A DNA stretch of 64,000 nucleotides, from contig NC_134522.1 in NCBI RefSeq assembly GCF_027942865.1, positions 33,534,349-33,598,348 on the forward strand, read 5' to 3'. A program made the translations under genes and the position numbers. The stretch comes from Odontesthes bonariensis (lineage: Eukaryota > Chordata > Actinopteri > Atheriniformes > Atherinopsidae). Every line of letters starts with the position of its first letter. Position 1 is the first letter of the stretch. Positions 32,881 through 44,060 of this stretch are shown here, one piece after another. The notes below the pieces were generated by a model. That model made no database searches. It was given only the letters and a program-made list of their open reading frames with translations, and was not told the DNA's origin.

Positions 32881-34085
32881 CAATACAGCAGGATAGGTAT
32901 GTTTGGAGGGATCTTTTGGTCACTTACATTTTATTTTAATTTCACCGATTGTATACAAGTTACTATATTCAAACACAGTTGACATCGTCAAGAAATTTGT
33001 AGAAAAATGTGTTGCTATGCTGGTGTTAGGTTTGGTACATGATCAATTAAATTCTGATTATTTGGCAAGTTCCACCAACCTGATCATTGCTCAGCTCACC
33101 ACTCATGATCAAAATATCGGAATATGAACATGAACGAGGTGTCAGCAGTGTAAATTATGATATATACATATATACACTACGCTGACAGGATGTACAGGAC
33201 CAGAGTGGCAACACTCCCATGGATTTCCAAAGGAATGCGGAAGTCACGTGGGTCACGGAGCTGTAGTTCCAAACACCAGCAGTTCCAGCATTGAACACAA
33301 TTCATTCTTGGTGTTTCAGAAGTATTTTCTCCAGTAAGTTGATGAAATTACAACATTTTTTGGCATTGTGAGGCATTAACTGACTGCTCTGTAAGGAATT
33401 AAAGTAACAGCATTATTTCATCTATCCAGTTATAGCTAATTAATCGTGTTAACCAGCTAGTTGTAGTTTAACTACAGTTCGCTAATGTGAGCACGACTTA
33501 AGTCACTGTAGACATTGTCAGTAAACCTGCATTTATCTCAAATTTATTGTAGTTATTGGCAGTTTTTTTCATATAAAGTTTTTCTGTGATTATTAGATCT
33601 GTCCTTTGGTGGTGACTGCATTGGTAGATCTTATTTTAAGTCCCGGTAGTGAACTATCGTCAACTAGAAAACATGTTTAGCTTTTGATCTGCAAGACTAA
33701 ATGATTCATTTCGTTTGAGTTCTACACCCTTTGACAGACAAGACGTAAGCATAAATGTGGATATTATTAGTATATATGTCAAATTTTTTGCACAAACAAA
33801 AATAAAGGGATTTGTACAATTAGACTATTAACTTTTCTCTTCTTCTACCCTCAACATTGAACACTAAAACTAAGATAAAATAATGATGTCAAGTAATCTG
33901 AATTGTGTTTGCTGATACAGACTGTGCAGAAGTGTTGAGGCGCCCCTCATTTCTTTATGTTTCATTTTCTTTGTGGTCCGTTACGTGTGGACATAACACA
34001 GGTTCATCCCTAGAGTTAGACGCCTTTTCTCTGCTTGAATGATCCATAGGTCAGAGTTAAGTGGCTTAAAGAAAAAAACACATTC
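32881..34085. other. Loop of the inverted repeat, unassigned
   Basis: About 1.2 kb with no recognised domain. GTCACGTGGGTCACGGAGCT near 33243 is a small GC-richer island with an E-box-like CACGTG, in otherwise AT-rich DNA. Confidence 0.3.
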
Positions 34086-34722
34086 CTCTGAAAATGGTCC
34101 GGTACAAGGACTGGACTGAACAGGGAAAAAGCAGCCAACGTCCAAAGAAAAACTCTGAAAGACCTTCAGAAAGCTGGAGAACTATTGATCACGAACACTT
34201 TAAGAGAAAAGTCTGGCTGCTTGGAAGGAAACAGAAAGAAAAGACTCCTCTGACAGTTCAGTGAACACCTACAGAGCCTTGCTGAGTAATCTAGGTGTTT
34301 TCATTTGATCGGAATCACTCAGCCTTTATGTAAAAAAGGTTGCCCTTGAGTTCATTTCATTTTCTTCTGATTACACGAGTTAATTCCTTCAAAGCAACAC
34401 ATATTGCCACTTATTTTCCGCATGACTTTGCACCTGTGATAATGAATTGTTTCTCTATCGTTGTTGTTGTCAGGGAGCTCAGCAGATGGTCGCTGTCAAA
34501 GGGAGCTGCTGTCACGCTGCTCAGGATCAACCAGCACATTTCTACAATGTAGAATACAATGTATCAAATACAGTTCTTTGTTGCAGATTAAACTACCCAA
34601 CAGTATAAATAGCAGTAAAATAACTTCTTTATTAAGGCTTCTTTTACAGTTTCCATGACATTGTATCATAAAATGTTTGGTTGAAAGCTGACGCACACTT
34701 ATGTTGTCATCTAATACAGTTT
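34086..34722 (-). repeat. Right arm of a long inverted repeat
   Basis: Reverse-complement partner of 30800-31457. Together they enclose a 2.6-kb loop. Confidence 0.85.
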
Positions 34723-35538
34723 TAACCAGTAGCTTAAAGTTAACATGTTATTAATGTTAGCTTTGTGCCCTGTACACGTCACTTTAGTAACCTGCAGGCG
34801 TGCACTGTGGTCAGGTTGTAAACAATGCCGAAAGCATGCTGCGTTGCCAGGTTTGGCAGTTGCCCCCTTTTCAAAACCACATTAATTTGAATTGACAGGA
34901 GAAATATAATACGGATGTTTGCGTGTTTGTAGTGTTATTTGTGTATTAGCGTAGCAGATCATATATTAAACTATTATATAATATTGTTTCATTTTAATAG
35001 GCTTTTGAGTGGTGTTTTAGAAAGGCTTTTGCATGTGTGTGCTCGTGTCTGATTTGCTGGGAGTTTGGGTCTACAATACTTTGTTGGTGACTGCTGACTG
35101 CAAAAGTTGTTTGTGTGGTACATGATGTGCCCAATGAACTGTAAAATGGGGTAAAATTTGGTTTATCATCATCTACAGACTGCAAACATTTAGTTGAACA
35201 AGCAAGATACTGTAAGACTTCTGTTAACTGAAGCATGCGCTGCATTGGGTTCCCTTTACACCCTGGAGAAAATGTTGACCCCCCCAATTGTCACTGTATA
35301 ATTCCCACACTGATCACTTTGACACAACTGGACTATGGCCTACATTCTTTCTTATAGTCATCGCCTGTCAAAGCCACTGCAGGCACCATGCGTGCGTGTG
35401 TGTGTGCCAGGAATGCATGTTCAACATGTCTTCAATTGTGTGTGTATGAGTTTATTTGTGAGTGTGTTTAATATGAGTGGCAGCAAACAAGAGAGATTTG
35501 ACTTTGTCTAGGACCTTTACGATGTTTAAAATAGAAAT
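34723..35538. other. Intergenic, possible exon debris
   Basis: A plus-strand MPKACCVARF start at 34828, followed by a GT, recalls a THAP first exon but ends at once. Minus-strand frame 35287-34994 has no recognised domain. GT-rich tracts occur near 35390-35470. Confidence 0.25.
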
Positions 35539-35544
35539 ACTCAC

Positions 35545-35651
35545 ATCTTTAGGCTGAGGTGAGTGTGAGGTTGAAGCTTCTGAGTCATCCAGATGGGCCA
35601 CAGACCGGCTCTCTTCAGCTCTGCTGGAAGAAGACGTAGTCCTGCCCTTTT
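35545..35651 (-). other. Exon-like minus-strand segment (candidate, unknown gene)
   Basis: A 107-bp open segment is bounded by a polypyrimidine-poor acceptor (TTTTAGCCAG) and a consensus donor (GTGAGT). It encodes KGRTTSSSRAEESRSVAHLD followed by DSEASTSHSPQPKD, a Ser-rich acidic stretch. I find no convincing partner exons, so it may be chance or a lost gene or transposon exon. Confidence 0.25.
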
Positions 35652-35691
35652 CTGGCTAAAATGAAGAAGCATAATATAAGAATATATATAA

Positions 35692-35713
35692 ATACACACA
35701 CACACACACACAA
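35692..35713. repeat. (CA)n microsatellite
   Basis: A short CA run. Confidence 0.85.
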
Positions 35714-36585
35714 AGGGAGAGGTATTTCACCCAGCCCTGTTATTGATAATAGAATATTTACATTTATGAATGCTAATAGCCTTATGATGATGCACCTACT
35801 CTTTGGAGGTGAACTGGGAAGCTGAAGATGGAGGGAAAAACAACATTGGATAATCTGTGCTGTCCTGTTTAAAAACATTTTAAAAAGGAGCTCAAGCTTA
35901 TTTTCTTCTTTCAAATTTCTTAAGAGGGTTAGGGTCAACAAAACTCCCATTCTGACACATATCTGTTGATAATAAACCAAAGCAACTGAAATTGTAAGTG
36001 TGTTTGCAAACTATTCTACAGTCAGATGTTCTGTCTGTACTTTTAAGTAGGCCTAAGTGGGGTGGGTATGAGACATGAGAGGTGTCTTACTTTTGTTCGA
36101 TGAAAGAATTATATGTGAAAAATAATAGATAATATTATTTTGAGGTCCTCCACAGGTGCCTGTGTCACCTGTGTATAATTTGCTGGTCAATGTTATACCA
36201 GCAATATTTGCATTATTTCTACAGCAGCATTCTTGTGTCAGTTGTAATCTAAGCCTGTGTTATGGAATGTATGATTTATAAAGTCTGAGCTGGCCTAATA
36301 GCCGGGTGAACACCGGCTGTAAACATAGCCTAGCTTAACGTTTGCTGGCTACGTTTTCGCCGGTGGACATAAATACAGTAAAATAATTATATTCGCCGTA
36401 TTTCTTGCGCCCCCAGCAGCCACTGCGGCGTCTACTGTTTATATATCTATGGTGCAAAAAGAAGTTTTCAAGGAAGCGCTGGAGCAGTGGAGCTCCTTTA
36501 CGACAGTTCTTCTGCCAGTTTAAGACTTCTATGTAATTTCCTTCCTACTTCCTGTTAGGAAAGTTTTTTAGCTAAATGTAATTTT
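35714..36585. other. Intergenic, no gene seen
   Basis: No domain recognised. 36290-36480 is relatively CpG-rich (GTTTTCGCCGGTGG and similar) and may be old transposon sequence. Confidence 0.3.
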
Positions 36586-36586
36586 T

Positions 36587-37230
36587 TTTTTTTTTAAATA
36601 AACTTTATTTATCTTCACAGTATCACAGTAACAGTAGTCATGAAAGAAATAGTGTACAGTAATGAACAAAGGACATAAAATGAAAGAAGAACATAGTTAA
36701 AAAATACAACGATAGAAAACTGTTAGAACGGAAGGAAAGGAACGGAATGCGAGTTACAAAAATAAGTTATAGTCTTTCCAAATACTTATTGTTTTTATAG
36801 CCTTTTTGTTAATCGAATTCGAGATTGAGTCAAGATACAATTTTACATCTATTACGAAGAGGTCAAAAAGTGGTTTCCTGTGCATTATTTTACTTTTATG
36901 GATATGAAATTTAGCAAGCAACAATATTAGATTGATAAGGTATGTGGGAGAGGAATCTTTCGCTTTGAAATCTGTGATACCAAACAAAAAAAATTCAAAG
37001 AAAAGAAGGAAATCTGGTTGGATATAAGAGCAACAATGTCTTTCCAGAACTTCTTCGAGCATGTACAGTTCCAAAACAGATGAGCAGATGTTTCTGGGTA
37101 AAGCTTACAAAAAGAACAGGAAATATCAATATCAGCTTTATATTTCTGAAGAAAGTGCTTAGTTGGATAAAATTTATTTAGCAAAATGTACTGTTTAATC
37201 AACAGAACCCCTGGACACGTCAGAGCCATG
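36587..37230 (-). mobile_element. L1-type LINE 3' end next to the sptssa promoter
   Basis: In minus orientation, frame 37229-36927 reads GVLLIKQYILLNKFYPTKHF, CSFCKLYPETSAHLFWNCTC, KKFWKDIVALI. A second frame continues KAIKTISIWKDYNLFL. This is the C-terminal zinc-knuckle region of a fish L1-type ORF2. The first 360 bp match the copy in eapp intron 1 (16528-16908). It ends with a T-rich stretch at 36580-36595 and stops about 118 bp before the sptssa ATG. Confidence 0.8.
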
Positions 37231-37347
37231 CGCTAGAAAACGGTGTTGTGATTGGCTGAAAACTATCACGTCACAAACTACCAGACAGTAGTCCTTGACA
37301 AATCACAGAGGGAAGAAAACTCGAGTCTAGGACGGCTGGTTGGGACC

Positions 37348-37766
37348 ATGGCGCTGGTAGACTGTTGGAAGCAGTTGTCCTGGTTTTACAACCAATATCT
37401 TTTGGTGACGGCGTTATACATGCTGGAGCCATGGGAGAGGACAGTTTTCAATATCCTTTTTGTTTCGTGTGAGAGTGACTGAAGACGCTTGTGTATGTGA
37501 GCTAATATGCTAACCCAGGCTGGATTTTTCAGTGTGGCTAACGTGCCTCTAAACAGGAAGCATTGTTAATACTAACATGTATACGTAATTAGTCAGGGGT
37601 TGTTATATGTGTAACAGTTTAAAGCTTTTAACAAATGGATGAGCTATATTTACCTGTCGGTGTGATGAAGGAATATACACAAGATAAATGAACAAATGCA
37701 AAAAGGTATGTACAAGATGTAAAGTGGCACAAGATCAAGGGCGTAGGTATGAGATAAACATTGGGT

Positions 37767-37807
<41 letters not shown>

Positions 37808-38389
37808 ATCAAGATGTAAAATAGTATGTACAACAGATAAACATGGTAAGAATCAAATGAAACCGTAAGTAAGCTCCTTTGATTAGCATTCAGCCAGTTA
37901 TCATGGCTGCCGCTTAGGTCATTTCACTCAGTAAGGAACCTTCCTGCAACAAAAATACAAACAAAAAAGACTATTTGGCCAGAACCAATATCTGACTGAA
38001 AGATCTAAAAGTCCAGCGCAAACATGTTAAGTGTGAGATCTGCCATCATCACCAACCTCTCCATTTGTTTTCAAAGTACAGTAAAAAAAAAAGAAAGATT
38101 TAGGAAGACTGGTTGTCATTTGATTGTTTTATGAATAGGATTGGAGAGATTAGAGGATGCAGAATTAATGCAAAGATCAGTTAAGGTATAATCAACAAGT
38201 AACTGTTGATGGTTTCTGTTTGAAACAGTTTTATTTTGAGATTTTTTTCACAGTTATAAGTCCTTCCTTAACTTATTGTCTTCAGATTCTCTGCTGATCT
38301 CTGTGGCCGGCATGGCTGTGTACACCGGTTATGTCTTCATGCCGCAGCATATAATGGCTATCTTGCACTATTTTGAGGTCCTCCAGTGA
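37348..38389 (+). CDS. sptssa: sptssa, serine palmitoyltransferase small subunit A (2 exons, U12-type intron)
   Basis: Exon 1 is 37348-37450 (ATG in context GGGACCATGG) and exon 2 is 38286-38389 (TGA 38387-38389). Together they give 68 aa, the usual size (68-71). Recognisable motifs are WKQLSWFYNQYLLVTALYML, EPWERTVFNSLLIS, and GYVFMPQHIMAILHYFE near the C-terminus. The protein is a small ER membrane subunit with two hydrophobic segments. It activates the SPTLC1/SPTLC2 (or SPTLC3) serine palmitoyltransferase and tunes its acyl-CoA choice in the first step of sphingolipid synthesis. The reading frame closes only if the intron begins ATATCCTTTT and ends TTCAG, that is a minor-spliceosome intron with AT-AG ends (phase 1, splitting codon AAT). 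Frame 37252-37482 read through the intron is an artefact. Confidence 0.93.
37451..38285 (+). other. U12-type AT-AG intron of sptssa
   Basis: The 5' splice site ATATCCTTTTTG matches the U12 consensus ATATCCTT. The branch-site element TTCCTTAAC (38264-38272) matches the U12 consensus and lies about 14 nt before the 3' border, within the 10-16 nt typical of this class. The 3' end is TTCAG, giving an AT-AG pair. A (CA)n run is at 37770-37799. Confidence 0.85.
37770..37799. repeat. (CA)n microsatellite in sptssa intron
   Basis: About fifteen CA units. Confidence 0.9.
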
Positions 38390-40160
38390 GAAGATGACCC
38401 TGGACCTCTACTGGCTTGTCTGTTTCTGGTTTCCTGTCTGTCCAGCTTCTGTCCCAGCCACTCCATCCCAGCCACTCCATCCCAGTGCCTATCTGCTGTC
38501 TCCTGGATTTATATTGGGGATGATCAGTGATGTTCCAGCTGAACTTCTGTCCTTTCCAAAGCTAATTCAATATCAAATGTAAAAGTTGTGAATGTTTTGT
38601 TCAACACTAAATTTTAAGCCACAAGACTTTCTCCTTCTCTGGAATCTTCTGGATCGTCAGCAGTATTTCGCTTGAAGACTAAGTGCTTTCTCTCACTTTG
38701 ACTCAAGTGCACCTTACTGTTTTGAAAAAGTATACTTACTTGGTAGTTTGGTGGAGTCATTGAAAAATCTTATTCCATTTAGACATCAAACCACGATCAC
38801 AAAGATTTGTACTGTGAAGGCTTATGGGAAATGTATTTCACTTTAGTCCTTTGGATATGCATCATAGAAGCTGTTTCTCAATCACTGTAACTTTATGTTT
38901 GGTTATTCTAACATTTATGTACTGTTAAGATACACACAGCAGTGCAAGCTTCTTCCTGAAAAGGACATCAAAGGACATCAAGTACATCAAACCAATGAAG
39001 GTAAAGATTTACTCTGAACAATTGAGCTCCAGATGTATGGTAAAAATGGAGCTGGTCTTAACGGAATCAGTGGCTTAATTGAGCAATTATCAGGTCTTAC
39101 AACCATATGCCATAGATTTGAAGGCTGCATAGAGCTGAATTGTGTTATTCTTCTATGAGGGAGTTTGTTTAATTGAGAATTAGTTAAAACAAAGTTTCCT
39201 CTCAGAGGAATATTTTCAGCCTTGAGGTCTGATTTCACAAAAAAATAGTTCAGACTGCTGTGACTAAAGCTTTTTCAGATCTGGGCTTTTATTGAGATTT
39301 GCATAACGTTGTAGCTTGGCTATACAATGTAAAAAAGATTAGCGCTTATAGTACCGTTTTCAATCTGTTCACTATACACAAATACTTCCAATTTTTCATT
39401 TTGTTTTGTGTCTATGTTTAAAGTATAGCCAACACTGCAGGCTGGAAAGTCTAACAGAACGGTTCTAAAGCAGTTGCATCAACAGAAACCATATCTTTAT
39501 TGTAACATTCCTTTGTTTCTATGCTCATTTGCTGCATGTCATGAGTAAATGTCACTAGTTCTCTATTAACTGAATTTTGCTTAACAAATGAATGAATGGA
39601 AGACCCTAATGATGGAGGTGGTGTGGTGCAAGGTGAAGTACAATTGAATGATCAGCTCTTGTCAAACCTATTTAACAGCCATCTGCTTATTGAAAGTTCA
39701 TGTAATGCAGCTCGTGTTTCGCCTTAAATGCCACTCCATAATGACTGTCCTATAGTTTAGCAGCTGGGCAGCAGGTGCCATTGTAATGGAAGGTAGTTGT
39801 TTCTCAATATCCCAATCTTATGTTGAACTGTGGTGTGGGAACTGGTAATGGTTTTCCTTTTGCTCAGAATTTTTTTATTTTTTTTTATCTATCCGTTAAT
39901 TGATCTTTGTGTGAAATACTCTTACTGCAGCAGTTATTTAAGTTTTTGCCCCTCCAAGATTTGCTATTTTTCCTCTAGTGTGTGTATAATCTTGTATACA
40001 TATTTTTAAAGTTTTGTAGTCGAATGTGTCGGCATAAAAGAAATGTGTTTATTGAAATCTTATTGTAATACTATATAGCTGAAATCATTAAAATTATATT
40101 TGACAAAGCCTTTTTTTAAGTAATATTATTCTAATTGTAATTATTAAGGCTGTTTCTCTT
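38390..40160 (+). other. sptssa 3' UTR and downstream DNA
   Basis: No gene is seen. Candidate poly(A) signals are variants only, for example ATTAAA at 40087-40092. The true end of the transcript cannot be set from sequence. Confidence 0.3.
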
Positions 40161-40161
40161 A

Positions 40162-40400
40162 ATGGTAAATGGACTGTTTGTATAGCGCTTTGCTAGTCTA
40201 GCTGTAGCTGACCAGTGCTTTAACACTACATGCCACAGTCACAGCTTTCTTCTATGCATTCACACACATTCATACACTGATGGATGCATCGGTAGGCAAC
40301 GTGGGGTTCGATGGATGCTTTGACACGGCGCCCAGGAAGCCAGGAGTCAAACCAATGACCTTTTGAAGGCAACTGCTCTTCCTCCTGTGCTTCAACCACT
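40162..40400. repeat. Fish interspersed repeat (family also at 51640-51870)
   Basis: TATAGCGCTTTGCTAGTCTA starts the segment, and it includes CACTGATG and GGCAACGTGGGGTTC. The same order of blocks is seen at 51640-51870. It belongs to a very common fish repeat, possibly the 3' part of an RTE-like LINE. Confidence 0.55.
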
Positions 40401-40429
40401 TTGGACTATTTTGGAAACGTTTAGCAAAA

Positions 40430-40740
40430 GATTAAGATTACTTTATTGTCATGTACACACGAATGTTAACACGAAATTGCTCATCTGTATTTGACCCATC
40501 CAGGTTGGCACCTGTTGAACACACATGCACTATTTTGGTCACACACTCATGGATGTCATTCACTGGAGCGCTGGGCAGCCAATCACAGCGCCGGGGGAGC
40601 ATGGTGGTAAGGGTTCCTTGCTCAAGGGCACCTCAGCCATGGCACCAATCTATTTTGAGCAGCGAGAGTGGGAATCGTAACGCCAACCTTTCAGTTATTG
40701 GACGACCCACTCTAACTACTGAGCCACCGCTGCCCTGGGC
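40430..40740 (-). repeat. LINE-tail-like repeat
   Basis: AGATTACTTTATTGTCATGT is the reverse of a LINE 3' end (ACATGACAATAAAGTAATCT). The body ends in GAGCCACCGCTGCCC, a recurrent fish repeat motif. It has no ORF. Confidence 0.45.
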
Positions 40741-40839
40741 TGCACAGGGGTGTGGTGGTTGGCATCATCAAAAGCATGCATGTTCGGTTAATTGGTGTCT
40801 CAAAATTGTTCCTAGGAATGTTTCTCGTTTGTCTCTGTG

Positions 40840-40950
40840 ATGGACTGGTGACCAGGATGTACCCTGCCTCTTGCCCAATGACGGCTGGGATGGGCTCCAG
40901 CACCCCCATGACCCTACAATTGGATTAAGCGGGTAGAGAAAATGGATGGA
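40840..40950 (+). repeat. Rex3/RTE-like 3' tail
   Basis: TGATGGACTGGTGACCAGGA, GGGATGGGCTCCAGCACC and a GGATGGAT end are the typical 3' terminus of a fish RTE-like LINE. The clade name is from memory. Confidence 0.5.
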
Positions 40951-42160
40951 TAGTTATGCAAAAGTTTTTCTTTGACAACACTCAGGACAGATTATGAATG
41001 AACGAATGGAATAACATGAGGGATTTCACAGATACAAGATGTTGAGCTTTTGTCAGCTACTTTTCTTTCGCTCTGTAGTCTAGCTAATTCAAAGCAATCT
41101 CAAATGGATGTAGTTTATGTGATTTTAGGCAATCAAATTACCTTCACTCTATTTCTTGATTACATGTATGAGAGTCATCACATAACCGGAGCCGTTTTGT
41201 CCTGTTGTAAAAAAAAATGACAGATCTCACCATCATACCACTTTATTCAGGCTTTATGATGGGAACTACACATGACATGAAAGAAATTTTAACATTCAAG
41301 AGTTGGTCAAGTGGAGCGTAAGCCTAAGTCATTCCCCGCCTCCGCGAATCAAACTCAGGAGACCCACGAGAAGAAAGTTAGAATAGAATAGTTGTTGGAA
41401 GAAAAAAGCAAAGACAGATGAAAAGATGTAGGGAGATAGAGAGATGAGGAAAAAGAAAAAGATCCGAGAGAAGAAAGAAAACAGAAAGATGTACGGTTTC
41501 TTTTGTTTTTCGTTTGTCCATCGTTATCTCGTCGCACGTTTTAAACTGCTGCATAAATGATCAAACAGTTATAATTCTTTCTACAAAGAAAGCCAGCGTA
41601 AGCTTGTCAACTCTTTGTTAATATTTTTGTGAATTGGAGTTCACCTCACCAGAGTTGGTTATTTGACCAACTCCAACACTCAGGTGAACATCTACAGTTG
41701 TCAATGACAGTGTCATTTTTGACGGTGGCGTCTCGATATAAACTTTCCATCTCCTTCTCGGCAACGAGAAGCCCCCGGTGGAGAAGAGAGACCTTCCCAG
41801 GCAACTTAAAAGTCCACAGAAAGTCATCCACAACCAAGAAAGGCCCAGAGACAGCGGGACCGAGAGAAACCCACTCTGGACACCCAGACCCGGCTGCAGA
41901 AACAAATTAGAGGGGGGGCATTACATTTTTTCAGGGGGTCATACTTTTTCAACGTACATTGTATCTGCCTCAGGCTGAATAGTGGCTCCAAGGCCACTTC
42001 TACAGTTTTGACAAATCATTTTCTCTCACTAAAAATGGGCAGTTAATCCTAAAATAAATAAAATCTAAACAAAATACAGTTGTGTAGTGCTGTGTCCATT
42101 TATTCAACTCAAAAGTCAAGAATTTATGACAAGACAAACAGCAAGGGGCAAGGTTTAACC
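40951..42160. other. Intergenic, unassigned
   Basis: The minus-strand frame at 41905-41618 (95 aa) has no domain I recognise and overlaps other frames on both strands. It may be transposon-derived, since it sits just downstream of the hAT remnant. Confidence 0.25.
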
Positions 42161-42164
42161 ACTT

Positions 42165-43050
42165 TTAGTAGAGTGGCAGGCGACGTTTGTGGACTGTGTG
42201 AAACCTTGAAACCCTGTCCTTCCACTCATTCCCAGATTTCCGAGTCTCAAATGCCAACTGGATAAGGTTGGCCTTGCGCTGATGAAGCATAGTTACCACG
42301 ATGCTCTGTGTCTGTGAAGACATTTTTAAGAGTGGAAAATGAATTTTCACAGAGTGCGTTGATGGCTCCCAAAGTCAGTCCATGTTTAAATGCTGTGAAG
42401 ACGGTGGGCATTGCTTCCAGCAGCTTCTGGAACTGTTTCAGAATCTGTAAGGATTGAGAAATAAGGTTGACATCAATATCATTACAGCTATAATGGTTTC
42501 CCAGATAACAATATACATTAAAATATGTATCTAACTAACATCATATTGACCAATCAAATAAATGCTCATCTTATTGAATCAAATCATGTTAGGTGTGGTA
42601 TGTTTGATGACCGTGCCATGACAATATAGGCGATTTAATCATTCAAAAGGTGCCTTGTAGCTTTTTGAAACTTTTGAATATGATCAAAGCCATACTGAAG
42701 TTTTGCCTATCCTTCATCACCCGTTTCATTGTCCACTTCGCCTCATCCGGTGGAGAAGACTCTTTCATTTGTGTCCTGAGGAAGCGAGCCACCTCGAATT
42801 CAGAGTCCACAGCAGGTGTCTTGGTCAGGTCAAGTAAAGGCTTCACCTTGGGGACATCCAAGAATGTAGCTCGCGCAGGATCCAGGGCATTGAGTGCTAC
42901 CATCAGGTCACAATTATGTCCCCCGAATGTATTTTTCATTTCCCCACATACTAAGTCAATACAACTGTAATAAATCCTGCTTAGCTCTGTTTCATCATCA
43001 CAATCTACATGTGTGCTGATTTCCTCATCCACATAGTCAGCGAGGGCAGA
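42165..43050 (-). pseudogene. hAT-superfamily transposase C-terminal remnant (ZMYM1-like)
   Basis: Minus-strand frame 43032-42643 resembles the region before the dimerisation domain of ZMYM1-like hAT proteins (NALDPARATFLDVPKVKPLL). Further on, 42440-42240 holds ENSFSTLKNV and MLHQRKANLIQLAFE, the hAT dimerisation segment. The two parts are separated by about 200 bp and frame changes. The N-terminal zinc finger and catalytic domain are not seen. Confidence 0.65.
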
Positions 43051-43600
43051 GTTCTGTGTGCGTCTTCTCTTTGATGGCCTTGTTGGGACACTGTCACGGG
43101 GGGGAGCGGGAAGGCCACCGTGTTCATGGTCTGCATGATGGTAATATTAATCATGGACGATCACATCGGGCGTCTAACATGGAGGCTGGAAGACCTCACA
43201 GAGAGAGCCAGGAGACGAAGGATCGAGCGCAGGCCATACTTCTTGGTTTTAAATTTTACCATCACAGTAATAATATTCAGGGAGCAACCCTCTTTCATTT
43301 ACTGACCAGCAGAATATGTACATCGTTACGTATAATATCAGGCACATCACGTATATCACATCAATATCACATCCCAATCATGGCAAAGGAAAACAAGGAA
43401 CTGTTTTTCTCAAAACGGACATCCTTATGCTAATGAGCAAGCTGGGCAATAGTATAACTTTATTGACACAGAATGATCCAAGATGTCCAGGTTAAAATGA
43501 GGGTGTGTAATTTTGTATGAGAGATATTAAAATGAAATGTTTGTCTCTGAAGGTCACGAAATCAAAAGGTAAATATCAAGAAGGCAGCAATGGTGACACT
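43051..43600. other. Intergenic, unassigned
   Basis: No recognised domain. Several overlapping short frames are judged to be chance. Confidence 0.3.
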
Positions 43601-43611
43601 AGAAACTGCCT

Positions 43612-43720
43612 GGCACAGTGGTCTCAAACTGATCCGTGAAAGGGCCGGTGTGGCTGCAGGTTTTTGTTCCAACCCTGCAGAAGCACAGCCGACTCGTTTC
43701 ATTCAATCAACTGAACTGGT
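43612..43720. repeat. MITE-like terminus
   Basis: CACAGTGGTCTCAAACTGAT then GGGCCGGTGTGGCTGCAGGT and TTTTTGTTCCAACC make up a common fish MITE end. Confidence 0.45.
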
Positions 43721-43759
43721 TCTCTTCTTTAGGAGTGGCTTAATGGCAGCTGTCTTTAG

Positions 43760-43945
43760 CAGAGATGTATAGTAACGAAGTAGAACTACTTCACTACTCT
43801 ACTGAAGTACTAAAATCCTGTATCTGTACTCTACTGGAGTATTATTTTTTTCTCCTACTTCCACTTTTACTTCATTACATATTTTCAATGAGTTTAGTAC
43901 TTTTACTCCGATACATTTTTTATGTGCTGCATCGTTACTCGTTAT
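43760..43945. repeat. hAT-MITE-like repeat (AGTACTTTTACTCC type)
   Basis: GTATAGTAACGAAGTAGAAC followed by repeated TACTCTACTGAAGTACT and TACTTTTACTCC motifs, known from the ends of a common fish hAT family. Confidence 0.45.
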
Positions 43946-43949
43946 TATA

Positions 43950-44060
43950 AACGCACACACACACATAAAAACGTACACTCATTCATGCACAGACACACCC
44001 ACACGCATACAAACAAGCAAACATACATATAAAAACACACACAGAGAGACACACAAGCAT
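43950..44060. repeat. CA-rich simple repeat
   Basis: Interrupted ACACAC/CATACA runs. Confidence 0.7.

Noticed and set aside
37252..37482. 76-codon frame overlapping sptssa exon 1
   Set aside because: It starts upstream in another context and reads through the U12 intron. The real product starts at 37348 and splices at 37450.
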